From a bacterium (GTDB lineage Bacteria; Zhuqueibacterota; QNDG01; JAFGCO01): DNA of 36,937 bases. A model generated the notes under the pieces. The model was not told the DNA's origin and ran no database searches. It saw only the letters and a list, made by a program, of their open reading frames with translations. This document shows, in pieces, positions 1-7,418 of the stretch. Each line of letters starts with the position of its first letter. Position 1 is the first letter of the stretch. A program made the translations under genes and the position numbers. Location: contig JAFGGN010000080.1 in assembly GCA_016930535.1 (NCBI GenBank), forward strand, positions 1 through 36,937. The letters run 5' to 3'.

Positions 1-79
1 AACTGTTTTCGTAAAGACTGTTTATATCGATTCAGAGATCAATATTTTTTTGTTTTTCAAGGTTTATGAATAATTCAGG

Positions 80-685
80 TTAATCTTGAATCTTCCCTTT
101 TCCCACAAGCAGCAGCCCTTCATCTTTGCATCCGTTCCGGATAAACCGCTCACACAGGGTCACGCTCAGAATGGTTTTCGAATCCGTGATTTCATTCGTC
201 TGAACCAGCCGGACCAGTTCGTCAATGGGTACGAGAACCGGCTCTACATACTCGGTTGCATCCAGATGCATTTTACCCGTGTGCTCCAGGCCGATGCCAA
301 GAAACAGGGTGATGAATCCGGTGGAATATCCCTCTGCATGCGCATACCGGATCAGCCGCCGGACCTGCACCGGCCTGTATCCGGTTTCTTCCTCACATTC
401 ACGGAACACGGCATCCGTTTCGGATTCGCCTTCATCGATCAAGCCGGCTGGAATTTCGAATCCTGTCTTCATAATGGCGGGACGGGACTGACGGACCAGC
501 AGCACGTTCAGGTCCCCGTCTACGGCAAGGATCGCACAGGCATCCCTGACCTGCACGATTTCCCGGACGCCCTTCCTGCCGTCGGGGAGTTCAATACGCA
601 GCTTCTTGAGCGTGAGATAGACCCCCTTGTACAGGATTTCCTCTGCGGTGATTTTTTCATAACAGGGTTGATGCTGCATGTTCAT
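80..685 (-). CDS. Nudix hydrolase, ADP-ribose pyrophosphatase type
   Basis: 201 aa. A complete Nudix box lies at residues 81-103: it begins GLIDEGE and ends RECEEETGY, fitting GX5EX7REUXEEXGU, with the metal-binding Glu residues intact. Length and the N-terminal beta-rich half (about residues 15-75) fit the ADP-ribose/NDP-sugar pyrophosphatase subgroup, which hydrolyses nucleoside diphosphates linked to another group in the cytoplasm. Substrate cannot be fixed from sequence. It lies 21 bp downstream of the radical SAM gene on the same strand, so the two are probably co-transcribed. The ATG at 685 was kept; a second in-frame ATG sits two codons later and is equally possible. No convincing terminator is seen between the stop and the window start. 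Confidence 0.9.
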   Translation of the reverse strand: MNMQHQPCYEKITAEEILYKGVYLTLKKLRIELPDGRKGVREIVQVRDACAILAVDGDLNVLLVRQSRPAIMKTGFEIPAGLIDEGESETDAVFRECEEETGYRPVQVRRLIRYAHAEGYSTGFITLFLGIGLEHTGKMHLDATEYVEPVLVPIDELVRLVQTNEITDSKTILSVTLCERFIRNGCKDEGLLLVGKGKIQD

Positions 686-706
686 CAGGCCCTTTCATAT
701 TCGAAT

Positions 707-1711
707 TCATTCATCGAGATGTGCATAGAAATCAGCGGGGCCGAGCTCCCTGAACGTCCGCCCGGTGCCTGCCAGATGCCTGCGGATATCCAGACACAGA
801 TGGCATTTTGCGATGTATCCCTCAGGCAGTTCCCTGTAACCGTATTCATTGACCGCATATTGAAGCAATGTCTCGACACCCCCTTCCACCAGGCATTTCA
901 GGACGGGTTTGTCCGTGAGATCGATCCCCCGGTAAAGACGGTCCAGATCCGCGGCATCCCCCAGCGTGATGCCCGCGCACAGTCCGGCAATGTAATTCCC
1001 GTAAAGGTCGATATGAATATGATGCGGACTCGAGAGTTCCCTGCTGCAGGACTCACCTGAATAATGCTCCGCAGGGCGCCGCTGGTACAGGAAGGCCAGC
1101 TGCGTGGCCGCGCGTCCGTTGGGGATCAGCCCGTATTCCGTGGCAAAGGCAAGCGACGCGTTTTCTTCGCCCATGGCCTCCACGTACAAATCGAAGGGAA
1201 GCGGCTTTTTCGGATCGATGCCTGAAAGCTGATCGTAAAAATACGACGTATACACGAGGATACCGCCGTGACCGAACACCCGGCGGCCGATCGTGACCGC
1301 ATGCATGACATTTTCAAACGGGATGAATTCCTGATGAAACGGGGAACAGCTCACCAGCAGCGCACGAAGCCCTGCCTCCTCCATGCGTTTCAGCATGGAT
1401 TCCGTTCTTTCTTTGGAGTGGCACCAGAAGGCGTTGGTTTCCACATAATCGACCGGCAGCCTGAGATCCGAAGCTTTCCGGATGGCATGTTCGAGAAGAT
1501 CCGGATTCAGGAACGGCTCGCCTCCGGCAAAATGCAGCCCTGTCAGGTAGCCGCGATGGCGCGCGATCCCTTCAAGCACCTGGTCCAGCCGGTCAGCGGA
1601 CATCCAGTCCCTGTGATACGGACCGCATGCATACAGACAGTGCCTGCATTGATTGCTGCACTGATATGAGAAAATGATCCCTCCGGACGAAAGCTCCGGG
1701 ATTTGAAACAT
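707..1711 (-). CDS. radical SAM protein
   Basis: 334 aa from the chosen start. The CxxxCxxC motif that binds the SAM [4Fe-4S] cluster is at C18, C22 and C25, followed by the GGEP motif near residue 63. Several later cysteines, including a CHLC pair near the C-terminus, could hold an auxiliary cluster as in SPASM/twitch-type enzymes, but the pattern is not diagnostic. The open frame extends to 1768; the internal ATG at 1711 was chosen because GGAGG sits 7 nt upstream and the cluster motif then lies at its usual distance from the N-terminus. Substrate is unknown. It is the first gene of a two-gene minus-strand unit with the Nudix hydrolase, divergent from the M49-like lipoprotein. Confidence 0.85.
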   Translation of the reverse strand: MFQIPELSSGGIIFSYQCSNQCRHCLYACGPYHRDWMSADRLDQVLEGIARHRGYLTGLHFAGGEPFLNPDLLEHAIRKASDLRLPVDYVETNAFWCHSKERTESMLKRMEEAGLRALLVSCSPFHQEFIPFENVMHAVTIGRRVFGHGGILVYTSYFYDQLSGIDPKKPLPFDLYVEAMGEENASLAFATEYGLIPNGRAATQLAFLYQRRPAEHYSGESCSRELSSPHHIHIDLYGNYIAGLCAGITLGDAADLDRLYRGIDLTDKPVLKCLVEGGVETLLQYAVNEYGYRELPEGYIAKCHLCLDIRRHLAGTGRTFRELGPADFYAHLDE

Positions 1712-1823
1712 CGGACAGCCTCCGGACTGATGGTGAATAAAACAAAAAGATAGTCGAATCCGCCGCAAAAATCAAGCTGAAAGAAACGGAATTCCAGTTT
1801 ACAGAAAGTTCACAACATTCCTG

Positions 1824-1852
1824 TTGATTTCACTGGCCGATTTGTTTACATT
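1824..1852 (+). promoter_or_regulatory. sigma-70-like promoter for the M49-like lipoprotein
   Basis: TTGATT (1824-1829), a 17-bp spacer and TACATT (1847-1852). Transcription would begin near 1859, about 35 nt before the ATG at 1894, which has AAGGAG just upstream. Found by eye only. Confidence 0.45.
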
Positions 1853-1893
1853 GAAATCACAGCCTCATCACCGCAGCCTAAGGAGAGCTCAAA

Positions 1894-3555
1894 ATGAAGA
1901 AAACGGCACTATGGACCTGCTTTGTGATGTTATTCCTCCTGATCAGTTGTCGAAAGGAGACCCCTCTCGTGAAAGCGCCCGCTGAATATATACAATCCCA
2001 AAAATCCAAACTGGCACCGGTCACCCTGACCCACGACATATCGTATCTGCCGACACAGGAAATTCAGGTCCTTAAATTGCTGGTCAAGGCATCCCAATCC
2101 ATCGATGAGGCTTTTTTAATACAGGTCAACGAAGACAATTTAAACATACGGGCCCTCCTGAAAAACAGCACGGACTCCCTGTCAGCTGAATACCTGGATT
2201 TTTTCAATATCATGTTCGGGCCATGGAACAGGCTGGACGAAGACCGCCCCTTTATTAATCAGAAGCAAAAACCCGCCGGTGCGAACTATTATCCGGCCGG
2301 TTTAACCAAACAGGAATGGAACGCCTGGCTTGAAAAACACCCCGAGGATAAAGAGGAATTCGAAAACAATTTTACCATGATACGCCGGCAGGATAACATG
2401 CTGGTTGCGATCCCCTATTCAGAATTCTTCAGGGATCAGATACGCCCCATGGTAAAACTGCTCGAGCAGGCTGCAAATCTGACATCGGATCCCACGCTTG
2501 CCACCTTTCTGCTCAGCCGGGCGGAAGGATTTCTGAAAAACGACTATTATCAAAGCGATATGGACTGGATGGACCTGAACGGGGATATCGAGGTCGTCAT
2601 CGGCCCCTATGAGGTTTATGAAGACAATCTATTCGGGTACAAGGCCGCTTTCGAGTCGTTTGTCTGTGTGGTCGACCACCAGGAAAGCAAAAAGCTCAGG
2701 GAAATTGCCGGCAAACTGACAGAAATGGAAGATATGCTGCCCATTCCCAGGGAATTCAAGAATTTTGAACGCGGTTCGGATTCACCCATCAAAGTCGTCC
2801 ATCTGCTCTATTCGGCCGGAGACACCAAGGCAGGAATTCAGACAACGGCATTCAACCTTCCGAACGATGAGCGGGTTCGCGAAGCCAAAGGATCCAAGAA
2901 GGTCATGCTGAAAAATGTCATGAAAGCCAAGTACGACAAATGCTGGACCCCCATTGTCAGCCGGGTCCTGGCTCCGTCTTCCCTTGAAAATGTTTCCTTT
3001 GAGGGCTATTTTTACCATGTGCTCCTGCATGAAGTCAGCCATGGCCTGGGGCCCGGAATCATCACCGTGAATAACGAAAAAACAACCGTGAACAAGCAGC
3101 TGAAGGAGCTGTATTCCGTTATCGAGGAATGCAAGGCGGATGTGGTCGGCATCTACCTGGTGCAGTATCTGATCGACCAGCACATTCTGCCCGAATCCCT
3201 GGAACAGACCCTGTATGCCTCTTACCTGGGAGGCATGTTCCGTTCAATCCGTTTCGGCATCGAAGCGGCGCATGGAGGCGGTGTGGCCATACAGCTGAAT
3301 CACTACCTCGATGCAGGCGCATGCACGGTGGATAAAAACGGGAAATTTGAAGTGAATGACAGGAAAATGAAGCCGGCCATTCGCGATCTTGCACAGAAAC
3401 TTCTGCTGATCCAGGCCCGTGGAGATTACGAAGCGGCCAGGGTCCTGATCGGGGAACTCCGGTCGGTCCGGCCCGAGGTTCAGGCAGCACTGGATCTGCT
3501 GACCGATGTACCGATCGACATTAAACCGGTTTACCCCATAGAGAATGAAATCTGA
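1894..3555 (+). CDS. M49-family (dipeptidyl peptidase III-like) zinc metallopeptidase, lipoprotein
   Basis: 553 aa. A short basic N-terminus, hydrophobic stretch and lipobox LISC (Cys19) indicate a membrane-anchored lipoprotein. The zinc site is HEVSH at 379-383, with the second-ligand motif EECKAD at 411-416; spacing and the EEC(K/R)AD signature are those of dipeptidyl peptidase III (M49). Classic DPP III carries HELLGH (HEXXGH); here the motif is the shorter HEXXH followed by GLGPG. DPP III enzymes remove dipeptides from oligopeptide N-termini, and an extracytoplasmic role in peptide turnover is inferred. A strong Shine-Dalgarno (AAGGAG) precedes the ATG. The gene stands alone, divergent from the radical SAM gene. 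Confidence 0.8.
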   Translation: MKKTALWTCFVMLFLLISCRKETPLVKAPAEYIQSQKSKLAPVTLTHDISYLPTQEIQVLKLLVKASQSIDEAFLIQVNEDNLNIRALLKNSTDSLSAEYLDFFNIMFGPWNRLDEDRPFINQKQKPAGANYYPAGLTKQEWNAWLEKHPEDKEEFENNFTMIRRQDNMLVAIPYSEFFRDQIRPMVKLLEQAANLTSDPTLATFLLSRAEGFLKNDYYQSDMDWMDLNGDIEVVIGPYEVYEDNLFGYKAAFESFVCVVDHQESKKLREIAGKLTEMEDMLPIPREFKNFERGSDSPIKVVHLLYSAGDTKAGIQTTAFNLPNDERVREAKGSKKVMLKNVMKAKYDKCWTPIVSRVLAPSSLENVSFEGYFYHVLLHEVSHGLGPGIITVNNEKTTVNKQLKELYSVIEECKADVVGIYLVQYLIDQHILPESLEQTLYASYLGGMFRSIRFGIEAAHGGGVAIQLNHYLDAGACTVDKNGKFEVNDRKMKPAIRDLAQKLLLIQARGDYEAARVLIGELRSVRPEVQAALDLLTDVPIDIKPVYPIENEI

Positions 3556-3612
3556 GCATCTCGCCCGTCCGATCCGGCAGGCGGAAAAAGAAGCAGCATG
3601 GGCTGATATATC

Positions 3613-3644
3613 TCGCGTGCGATAAAAATCAATCGCGTGCGATA
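3613..3644 (+). repeat. two direct repeats of TCGCGTGCGATA, possible operator
   Basis: TCGCGTGCGATA occurs at 3613-3624 and again at 3633-3644, exactly 20 bp apart, about two helical turns. Each copy lies within a near-palindrome (ATCGCGTGCGAT, second copy). They sit 110-140 bp upstream of the PAP2-family promoter candidate, in a 270-bp gap with no gene, and look like paired binding sites for a regulator that is not identified. Confidence 0.4.
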
Positions 3645-3752
3645 TAAGGATTCATCACAGTATCCGTTTTTTTCAGTGATCAGTCGTCCATGACCCGTGG
3701 ATGCAGCCTTGAAAATACAGCATGTTCAGTGGTTCCCGCAACCTGATTCCCT

Positions 3753-3781
3753 GTAACAAATCCCGCCTGTTTACGTATAAA
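3753..3781 (+). promoter_or_regulatory. weak sigma-70-like promoter for the PAP2 gene
   Basis: GTAACA (3753-3758), 17-bp spacer, TATAAA (3776-3781), with transcription expected near 3788, about 38 nt before the ATG. The -35 matches consensus at four of six positions. Confidence 0.35.
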
Positions 3782-3825
3782 AAACAACGCCTTGTACAAA
3801 AAAGAACCAACCCTTCAGGGAGCCT

Positions 3826-4758
3826 ATGACAAAAAATCGCTTCATCAGCCGGCTTGGCAAATACAGCGATGGCATTCATTCACTGACGGACAGAGTGATT
3901 CTGGCATATTTACTCCTGATCGGCCTTTTACTCATCCCGTTTCATCAAGGGATTCAATACTGGCCATGGATCAGTCTCACACATTGTATGCTCGCCTGGG
4001 GGCTGGCCGAATCCTTGTGCATCATGAACAGGCGGCCCAACCGGTGGTCAGAGTCTTTTCAATTACTGTATCCCCTGATTTTTGTATTCGTTTCATGGAT
4101 GGAACTCAAGGTCCTGATCACCATGATTTTTCCGGATTATTACGGCACACTGATCGTTCAGCAGCTGGAGCACGGTATTTTCAACACATATCCGACCGCC
4201 TGGATGGAACGATGGTATACTCCGTGGCTGACTGAAAGCATGCATGCCTTTTATTCATTTTATTATCTGCTGCTGCCCGGATCAGTGATCGTTCCGTTTC
4301 TGATCGGAGAAAAAAAAACCGCCAGGACAATGGCATTTATCATTACTCTCAATCATGTGCTTTTCATCCTTCTTTTTCTGCTGTTTCCAGTCGAGGGGCC
4401 GAAAACAGCATTACATGCAGCGCAGGACTTCAGGCAGGACGGACTATTCTTTATGCATCTGATCCATAGTATACAACGGGGCGCATCAATTAAGGGTGCC
4501 GCGTTTCCAAGCCTTCATGTGGCCGAGTCTTTCTGCATCAGCTGGGTGATGCTTAAAAAACACAAAAAAACGGGCCTGTTTCTCATCCTTTTTTCCTGCA
4601 TCATGTCCGTTGCCACGGTCTATTGCCAGTACCATTATGCGGTGGATACCCTGGCCGCCCTTCTGTTCTCTTTACCGGTCTGCATACTTGGAAGACACCT
4701 TCTGAACAATCACAACAATCCGAACGGAATGAGGCCGAAGACGGAGAACTTTTCCTGA
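3826..4758 (+). CDS. PAP2-superfamily integral membrane phosphatase/transferase
   Basis: 310 aa with about six hydrophobic segments. The two C-terminal acid-phosphatase motifs are visible: FPSLH with Ser229 and His231, and YHYAVD with His270 and Asp274. The layout, with a long multi-span N-terminus and motifs near the end, resembles the PAP2_3 group that includes inositol-phosphorylceramide synthase and AUR1-like proteins, so the protein may dephosphorylate or transfer a lipid-linked phosphate head group in the membrane. The exact substrate is unknown. A GGGAG stretch lies close to the ATG with a short spacer of about 4 nt. The stop is followed by the structured intergenic region at 4768-4858. 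Confidence 0.8.
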   Translation: MTKNRFISRLGKYSDGIHSLTDRVILAYLLLIGLLLIPFHQGIQYWPWISLTHCMLAWGLAESLCIMNRRPNRWSESFQLLYPLIFVFVSWMELKVLITMIFPDYYGTLIVQQLEHGIFNTYPTAWMERWYTPWLTESMHAFYSFYYLLLPGSVIVPFLIGEKKTARTMAFIITLNHVLFILLFLLFPVEGPKTALHAAQDFRQDGLFFMHLIHSIQRGASIKGAAFPSLHVAESFCISWVMLKKHKKTGLFLILFSCIMSVATVYCQYHYAVDTLAALLFSLPVCILGRHLLNNHNNPNGMRPKTENFS

Positions 4759-4767
4759 AAATCATCG

Positions 4768-4858
4768 TATATAGAGATGCGAGGTGAAAACGCATAAAAC
4801 CGCACCTCCTTGGGTTTTCCCTCGTAGGGGACTGTCGAACACACAGTCCCCTTCTTTT
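4768..4858 (+). ncRNA. candidate small RNA or structured leader with anti-Shine-Dalgarno loop
   Basis: Between the PAP2 stop and the next gene the RNA can form stem AAAACC/GGTTTT (4796-4801 with 4813-4818) whose 11-nt loop holds CACCTCCTT (4803-4811), the exact complement of a Shine-Dalgarno AAGGAGGTG. An intrinsic terminator follows at 4827-4857. A C-rich loop plus terminator is a known layout of trans-acting sRNAs in other bacteria. The upstream GAGGTG (4781-4786) could instead pair with CACCTC (4803-4808), giving a switchable alternative. A TATATA box lies at 4768-4773 but has no good -35, so it may be released from the PAP2 mRNA 3' end. Existence as a stable RNA is inference. Confidence 0.35.
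4827..4857 (+). terminator. intrinsic terminator
   Basis: Nine-bp stem GGGGACTGT (4827-4835) with ACAGTCCCC (4843-4851), 7-nt loop, then TTCTTTT. It ends the PAP2 transcript and may act as an attenuator for the gene at 4875; a small CCC/GGG hairpin (4819-4829) could compete with it. Confidence 0.7.
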
Positions 4859-4874
4859 ATCAGGAAACCGGACC

Positions 4875-5633
4875 ATGAAAACATACATATTCTCTGACCC
4901 GGAACATCTTGCGCAACTGCACATCGACCATGACAGGATACTCGATATTCTGAACTGTGTGTCCGGTTCAACCGATACGGCTTCCCTGATCAATGCGGTC
5001 TATTTGATACCGGGTATTCATCAGACACGGGGCGTCTATATCAGGCGATGGTCAGATCCCGGGCATTTTCAGACCGGACGCGGCAACTGGAAATTTACAG
5101 GGGTTTTTCCCGCACCAAACGGTCTTCCCGCTCAATTCCGGCTGATCCGAATGCGGCTGGACACAAGAAACCGGTATTTCCCGCGCGAAGAACGGGACAG
5201 TTACGGATGGCATTTTACATACAAACGTCCGGAAGACCAGCTGGCCCTGCTGTTCGCCCATGAACTGCATCATTACAGAAGGTATCACCTGGAACTGCAT
5301 CCCGGTGAAGGTGAACATCGTGCAAACCAATGGGCTTTGAACCACATTCAGGGTCTGGGTTTCCAGGTCACCGGATATCCCGTCAAACGCAAACGCCATA
5401 AAAAACGGCCATTCAATCTGTTCCATGGCCGGGATCCCTTTACTGCATTCAGATCTTTAAAATCCGGCGACAGAATCGATATCCGCCATGATCCCCGGGA
5501 TGTGTACACCGGTCAGACCGCCCTCGTGATCCGCCCGCTTCGTAACAACGCCAAAAGACTGGTCATCCGGACATCAGACGGCAAAGAATGGCGCTGGCCC
5601 GTTTCCTGGCTGACTCCCCCTTCAGGCAGCTGA
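4875..5633 (+). CDS. putative HEXXH zinc-binding protein, function unknown
   Basis: 252 aa with no signal peptide. A zincin motif HELHH (129-133) is followed 14 residues later by GEGEHRAN, where Glu147 is a plausible third zinc ligand (ExxA(N/D) type, as in gluzincins). The C-terminal 60-70 residues after a basic stretch (KRKRHKKR) look like a small beta-rich domain ending in EWRWPVSWL. I do not recognise the family; a cytoplasmic metalloprotease is the simplest reading. The ATG is preceded by AGGAAA, and the gene follows the terminator-bearing RNA candidate, so its expression may depend on read-through. It ends 230 bp before the sensor-kinase block. Confidence 0.65.
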   Translation: MKTYIFSDPEHLAQLHIDHDRILDILNCVSGSTDTASLINAVYLIPGIHQTRGVYIRRWSDPGHFQTGRGNWKFTGVFPAPNGLPAQFRLIRMRLDTRNRYFPREERDSYGWHFTYKRPEDQLALLFAHELHHYRRYHLELHPGEGEHRANQWALNHIQGLGFQVTGYPVKRKRHKKRPFNLFHGRDPFTAFRSLKSGDRIDIRHDPRDVYTGQTALVIRPLRNNAKRLVIRTSDGKEWRWPVSWLTPPSGS

Positions 5634-5652
5634 ATCGATATCCTCACTAAAA

Positions 5653-5666
5653 TCCGGTTTCCCGGA
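5653..5666. promoter_or_regulatory. inverted repeat TCCGG-N4-CCGGA, possible enhancer site
   Basis: TCCGG (5653-5657) and CCGGA (5662-5666) form a 14-bp dyad about 60 bp upstream of the sigma-54 -24 box, where an enhancer-binding activator would be expected. Only position and symmetry support it. Confidence 0.25.
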
Positions 5667-5726
5667 CCTGCCCAAGCGTACTCTCCCTGTATATTAAACT
5701 CCCGAATGTCTCCTTAAAGGTATTTT

Positions 5727-5741
5727 TGGCACTTATCTTGC
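5727..5741 (+). promoter_or_regulatory. sigma-54 promoter for the sensor-kinase block
   Basis: TGGCAC (5727-5732), five bases, TTGC (5738-5741) match the sigma-54 consensus TGGCAC-N5-TTGC with exact -24/-12 spacing. Transcription would begin near 5753, leaving a leader of about 110 nt before the ATG at 5864. Such promoters need an AAA+ enhancer-binding protein; none is encoded in this window. Confidence 0.7.
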
Positions 5742-5863
5742 CTGTTTCAGGACTGGAATGGGATTCAGGCATTCCAAACGGGCAATATTGAGAGTGAATA
5801 AGTACAAATTATCCAATAAGATAGAAAATAATTACCTACGACTGAGAGACCGGACCAAGCCCA

Positions 5864-7387
5864 ATGCAAAAGCCGCTGGCCACAATACTGATCGTCGAGG
5901 ATGAAAAACTGATCGCCAGAGATGTCCAGATCCTGCTGGAAGCCCTGGGTTATCATGTGCCGGCCATTTTAAAATCGGCAGAAGAGTCATTTTTATTCCT
6001 TGAGCATACTGTGCCCGATCTGATTATCATGGATATCAAACTTGAAGGAGAGCAGGACGGCATAGAAATCGCAGGACGCATCAAGGCATCTCATGATATA
6101 CCTGTCATATTTCTCACGGCCCATGCAGACGACGCCTATATCAACAGGGCCGGAATTGTCGATCCGGCCGGTTATATTCTGAAACCATTCGAAGAAAAGG
6201 AACTTGAAATCACGGTTAAACTGGCCCTGTACAAGCACCGGACGGACCGGAAACTTCAGGACAGGGAAGCCCGTTTCAAACGCCTGTTCGAACATATGCC
6301 CATTGGTTTATATGAAGCATCGGACAATGGGAACCTGATCAGTGTCAATACTGCACTTCTCGATATGCTTCAATACCCCTCCAGAGAAGTATTGCTGCAG
6401 GAAACCCTGGAATCCCGGTACTTGAACCGGGAAGACCGGGACCGCTGGTATAAAGGCATCCGGGAACACGGACTGCTACAGAATTTTGAGACACAGTGGA
6501 AAAAGTATAACGGAACCGGACTATGGGTGCTCGAAAGCGTCAGGGCCGTTTATGACAGGCATCGGAACATTATCGGCATCGAGGGAGCCGTTCAAAATAT
6601 CACTGCACAGAAAACGACGGAAAAAGAATTGCGCGCCGCCCGCGACATGCTCGGGAATTACTGCAACCAGATGAAAGAGTATGCCCGCATCGCCTCGCAC
6701 GATCTTGAGGACCCCCTGCGGCTGGTCTCCGGATATGCCCGGCTTCTTGAAAAACAGGTGATCGATAAAAAGGATGCGGAGGCCGATGATTTTATTTCCT
6801 ATATCATCGATGGCACCGAACGGATGCATTTGCTGATACAGGATTTCATGGATTATACAAGAGTGCTGTCCAAAACGCCGGAGAAGATCGACTTCGATAC
6901 AGAGGCGATTATCGACAGCGTCCATACGCGCCTGAAACCCGAGCTGCATGACATCGACGCGAAAATAGAATATGAACCGCTCCCTGAAATCCATGCCGAC
7001 CCGGGAATGATTCAGCTGCTTTTCGAACATCTCATCGACAATGCCATCAAATACCGGAGTGATTCTCCTCCGCGAATCCATATCTCCGCCAGGACCAGAC
7101 CGACGGGTTATGAATTTACAGTGCAGGATAACGGAATCGGCGTCCCCAAGGCTTATCAGGATCAGATATTCCATCTTTTCAAACAAATGCATGGAGGGCG
7201 GACCGATTTCGGCACCGGTCTGGGACTGGCCATTTGTAAACAGATCGTTAAAAAACATGGCGGGGTTATCTGGGTAAAATCGGATAATGGTGAAGGGGCC
7301 GCCTTCTGTTTTACATTACAGGCAGGAAACGCCGTTTGTCCTGTCAATCCAATGTCCGCAACTCATCAAAACACTTCAGATCCGTGA
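5864..7387 (+). CDS. receiver-PAS-histidine kinase (REC-first sensor kinase)
   Basis: 507 aa, soluble. Domains in order: receiver at about 6-124 with phospho-acceptor Asp57 and a conserved LKPF lysine; a PAS fold at about 130-250; HisKA with the H-box around His279 (SHDLEDPLR); HATPase_c with N-box Asn393, DNGIGVP and GTGLGL at about 450. All catalytic motifs look intact. The receiver at the N-terminus suggests input from an upstream phosphodonor, so the protein may work in a phosphorelay rather than as a simple membrane sensor. The start has a weak GAGAGACC upstream; no better start is seen. The next kinase begins 31 bp after the stop, so the genes are probably co-transcribed from the sigma-54 promoter. 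Confidence 0.9.
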   Translation: MQKPLATILIVEDEKLIARDVQILLEALGYHVPAILKSAEESFLFLEHTVPDLIIMDIKLEGEQDGIEIAGRIKASHDIPVIFLTAHADDAYINRAGIVDPAGYILKPFEEKELEITVKLALYKHRTDRKLQDREARFKRLFEHMPIGLYEASDNGNLISVNTALLDMLQYPSREVLLQETLESRYLNREDRDRWYKGIREHGLLQNFETQWKKYNGTGLWVLESVRAVYDRHRNIIGIEGAVQNITAQKTTEKELRAARDMLGNYCNQMKEYARIASHDLEDPLRLVSGYARLLEKQVIDKKDAEADDFISYIIDGTERMHLLIQDFMDYTRVLSKTPEKIDFDTEAIIDSVHTRLKPELHDIDAKIEYEPLPEIHADPGMIQLLFEHLIDNAIKYRSDSPPRIHISARTRPTGYEFTVQDNGIGVPKAYQDQIFHLFKQMHGGRTDFGTGLGLAICKQIVKKHGGVIWVKSDNGEGAAFCFTLQAGNAVCPVNPMSATHQNTSDP

Positions 7388-7418
7388 TTGAATCGAATCC
7401 AACCGATGGAGACGTTCC

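Noticed and set aside
86..1060. 324-codon plus-strand open frame
   Set aside because: It runs opposite the Nudix and radical SAM genes, which have complete motifs, and has no recognisable domain or ribosome binding site.
4803..4811. match to the 16S rRNA 3' end (CACCTCCTT)
   Set aside because: Nine bases do not indicate a 16S rRNA fragment; no flanking rRNA sequence is present. Kept only as an anti-Shine-Dalgarno loop.
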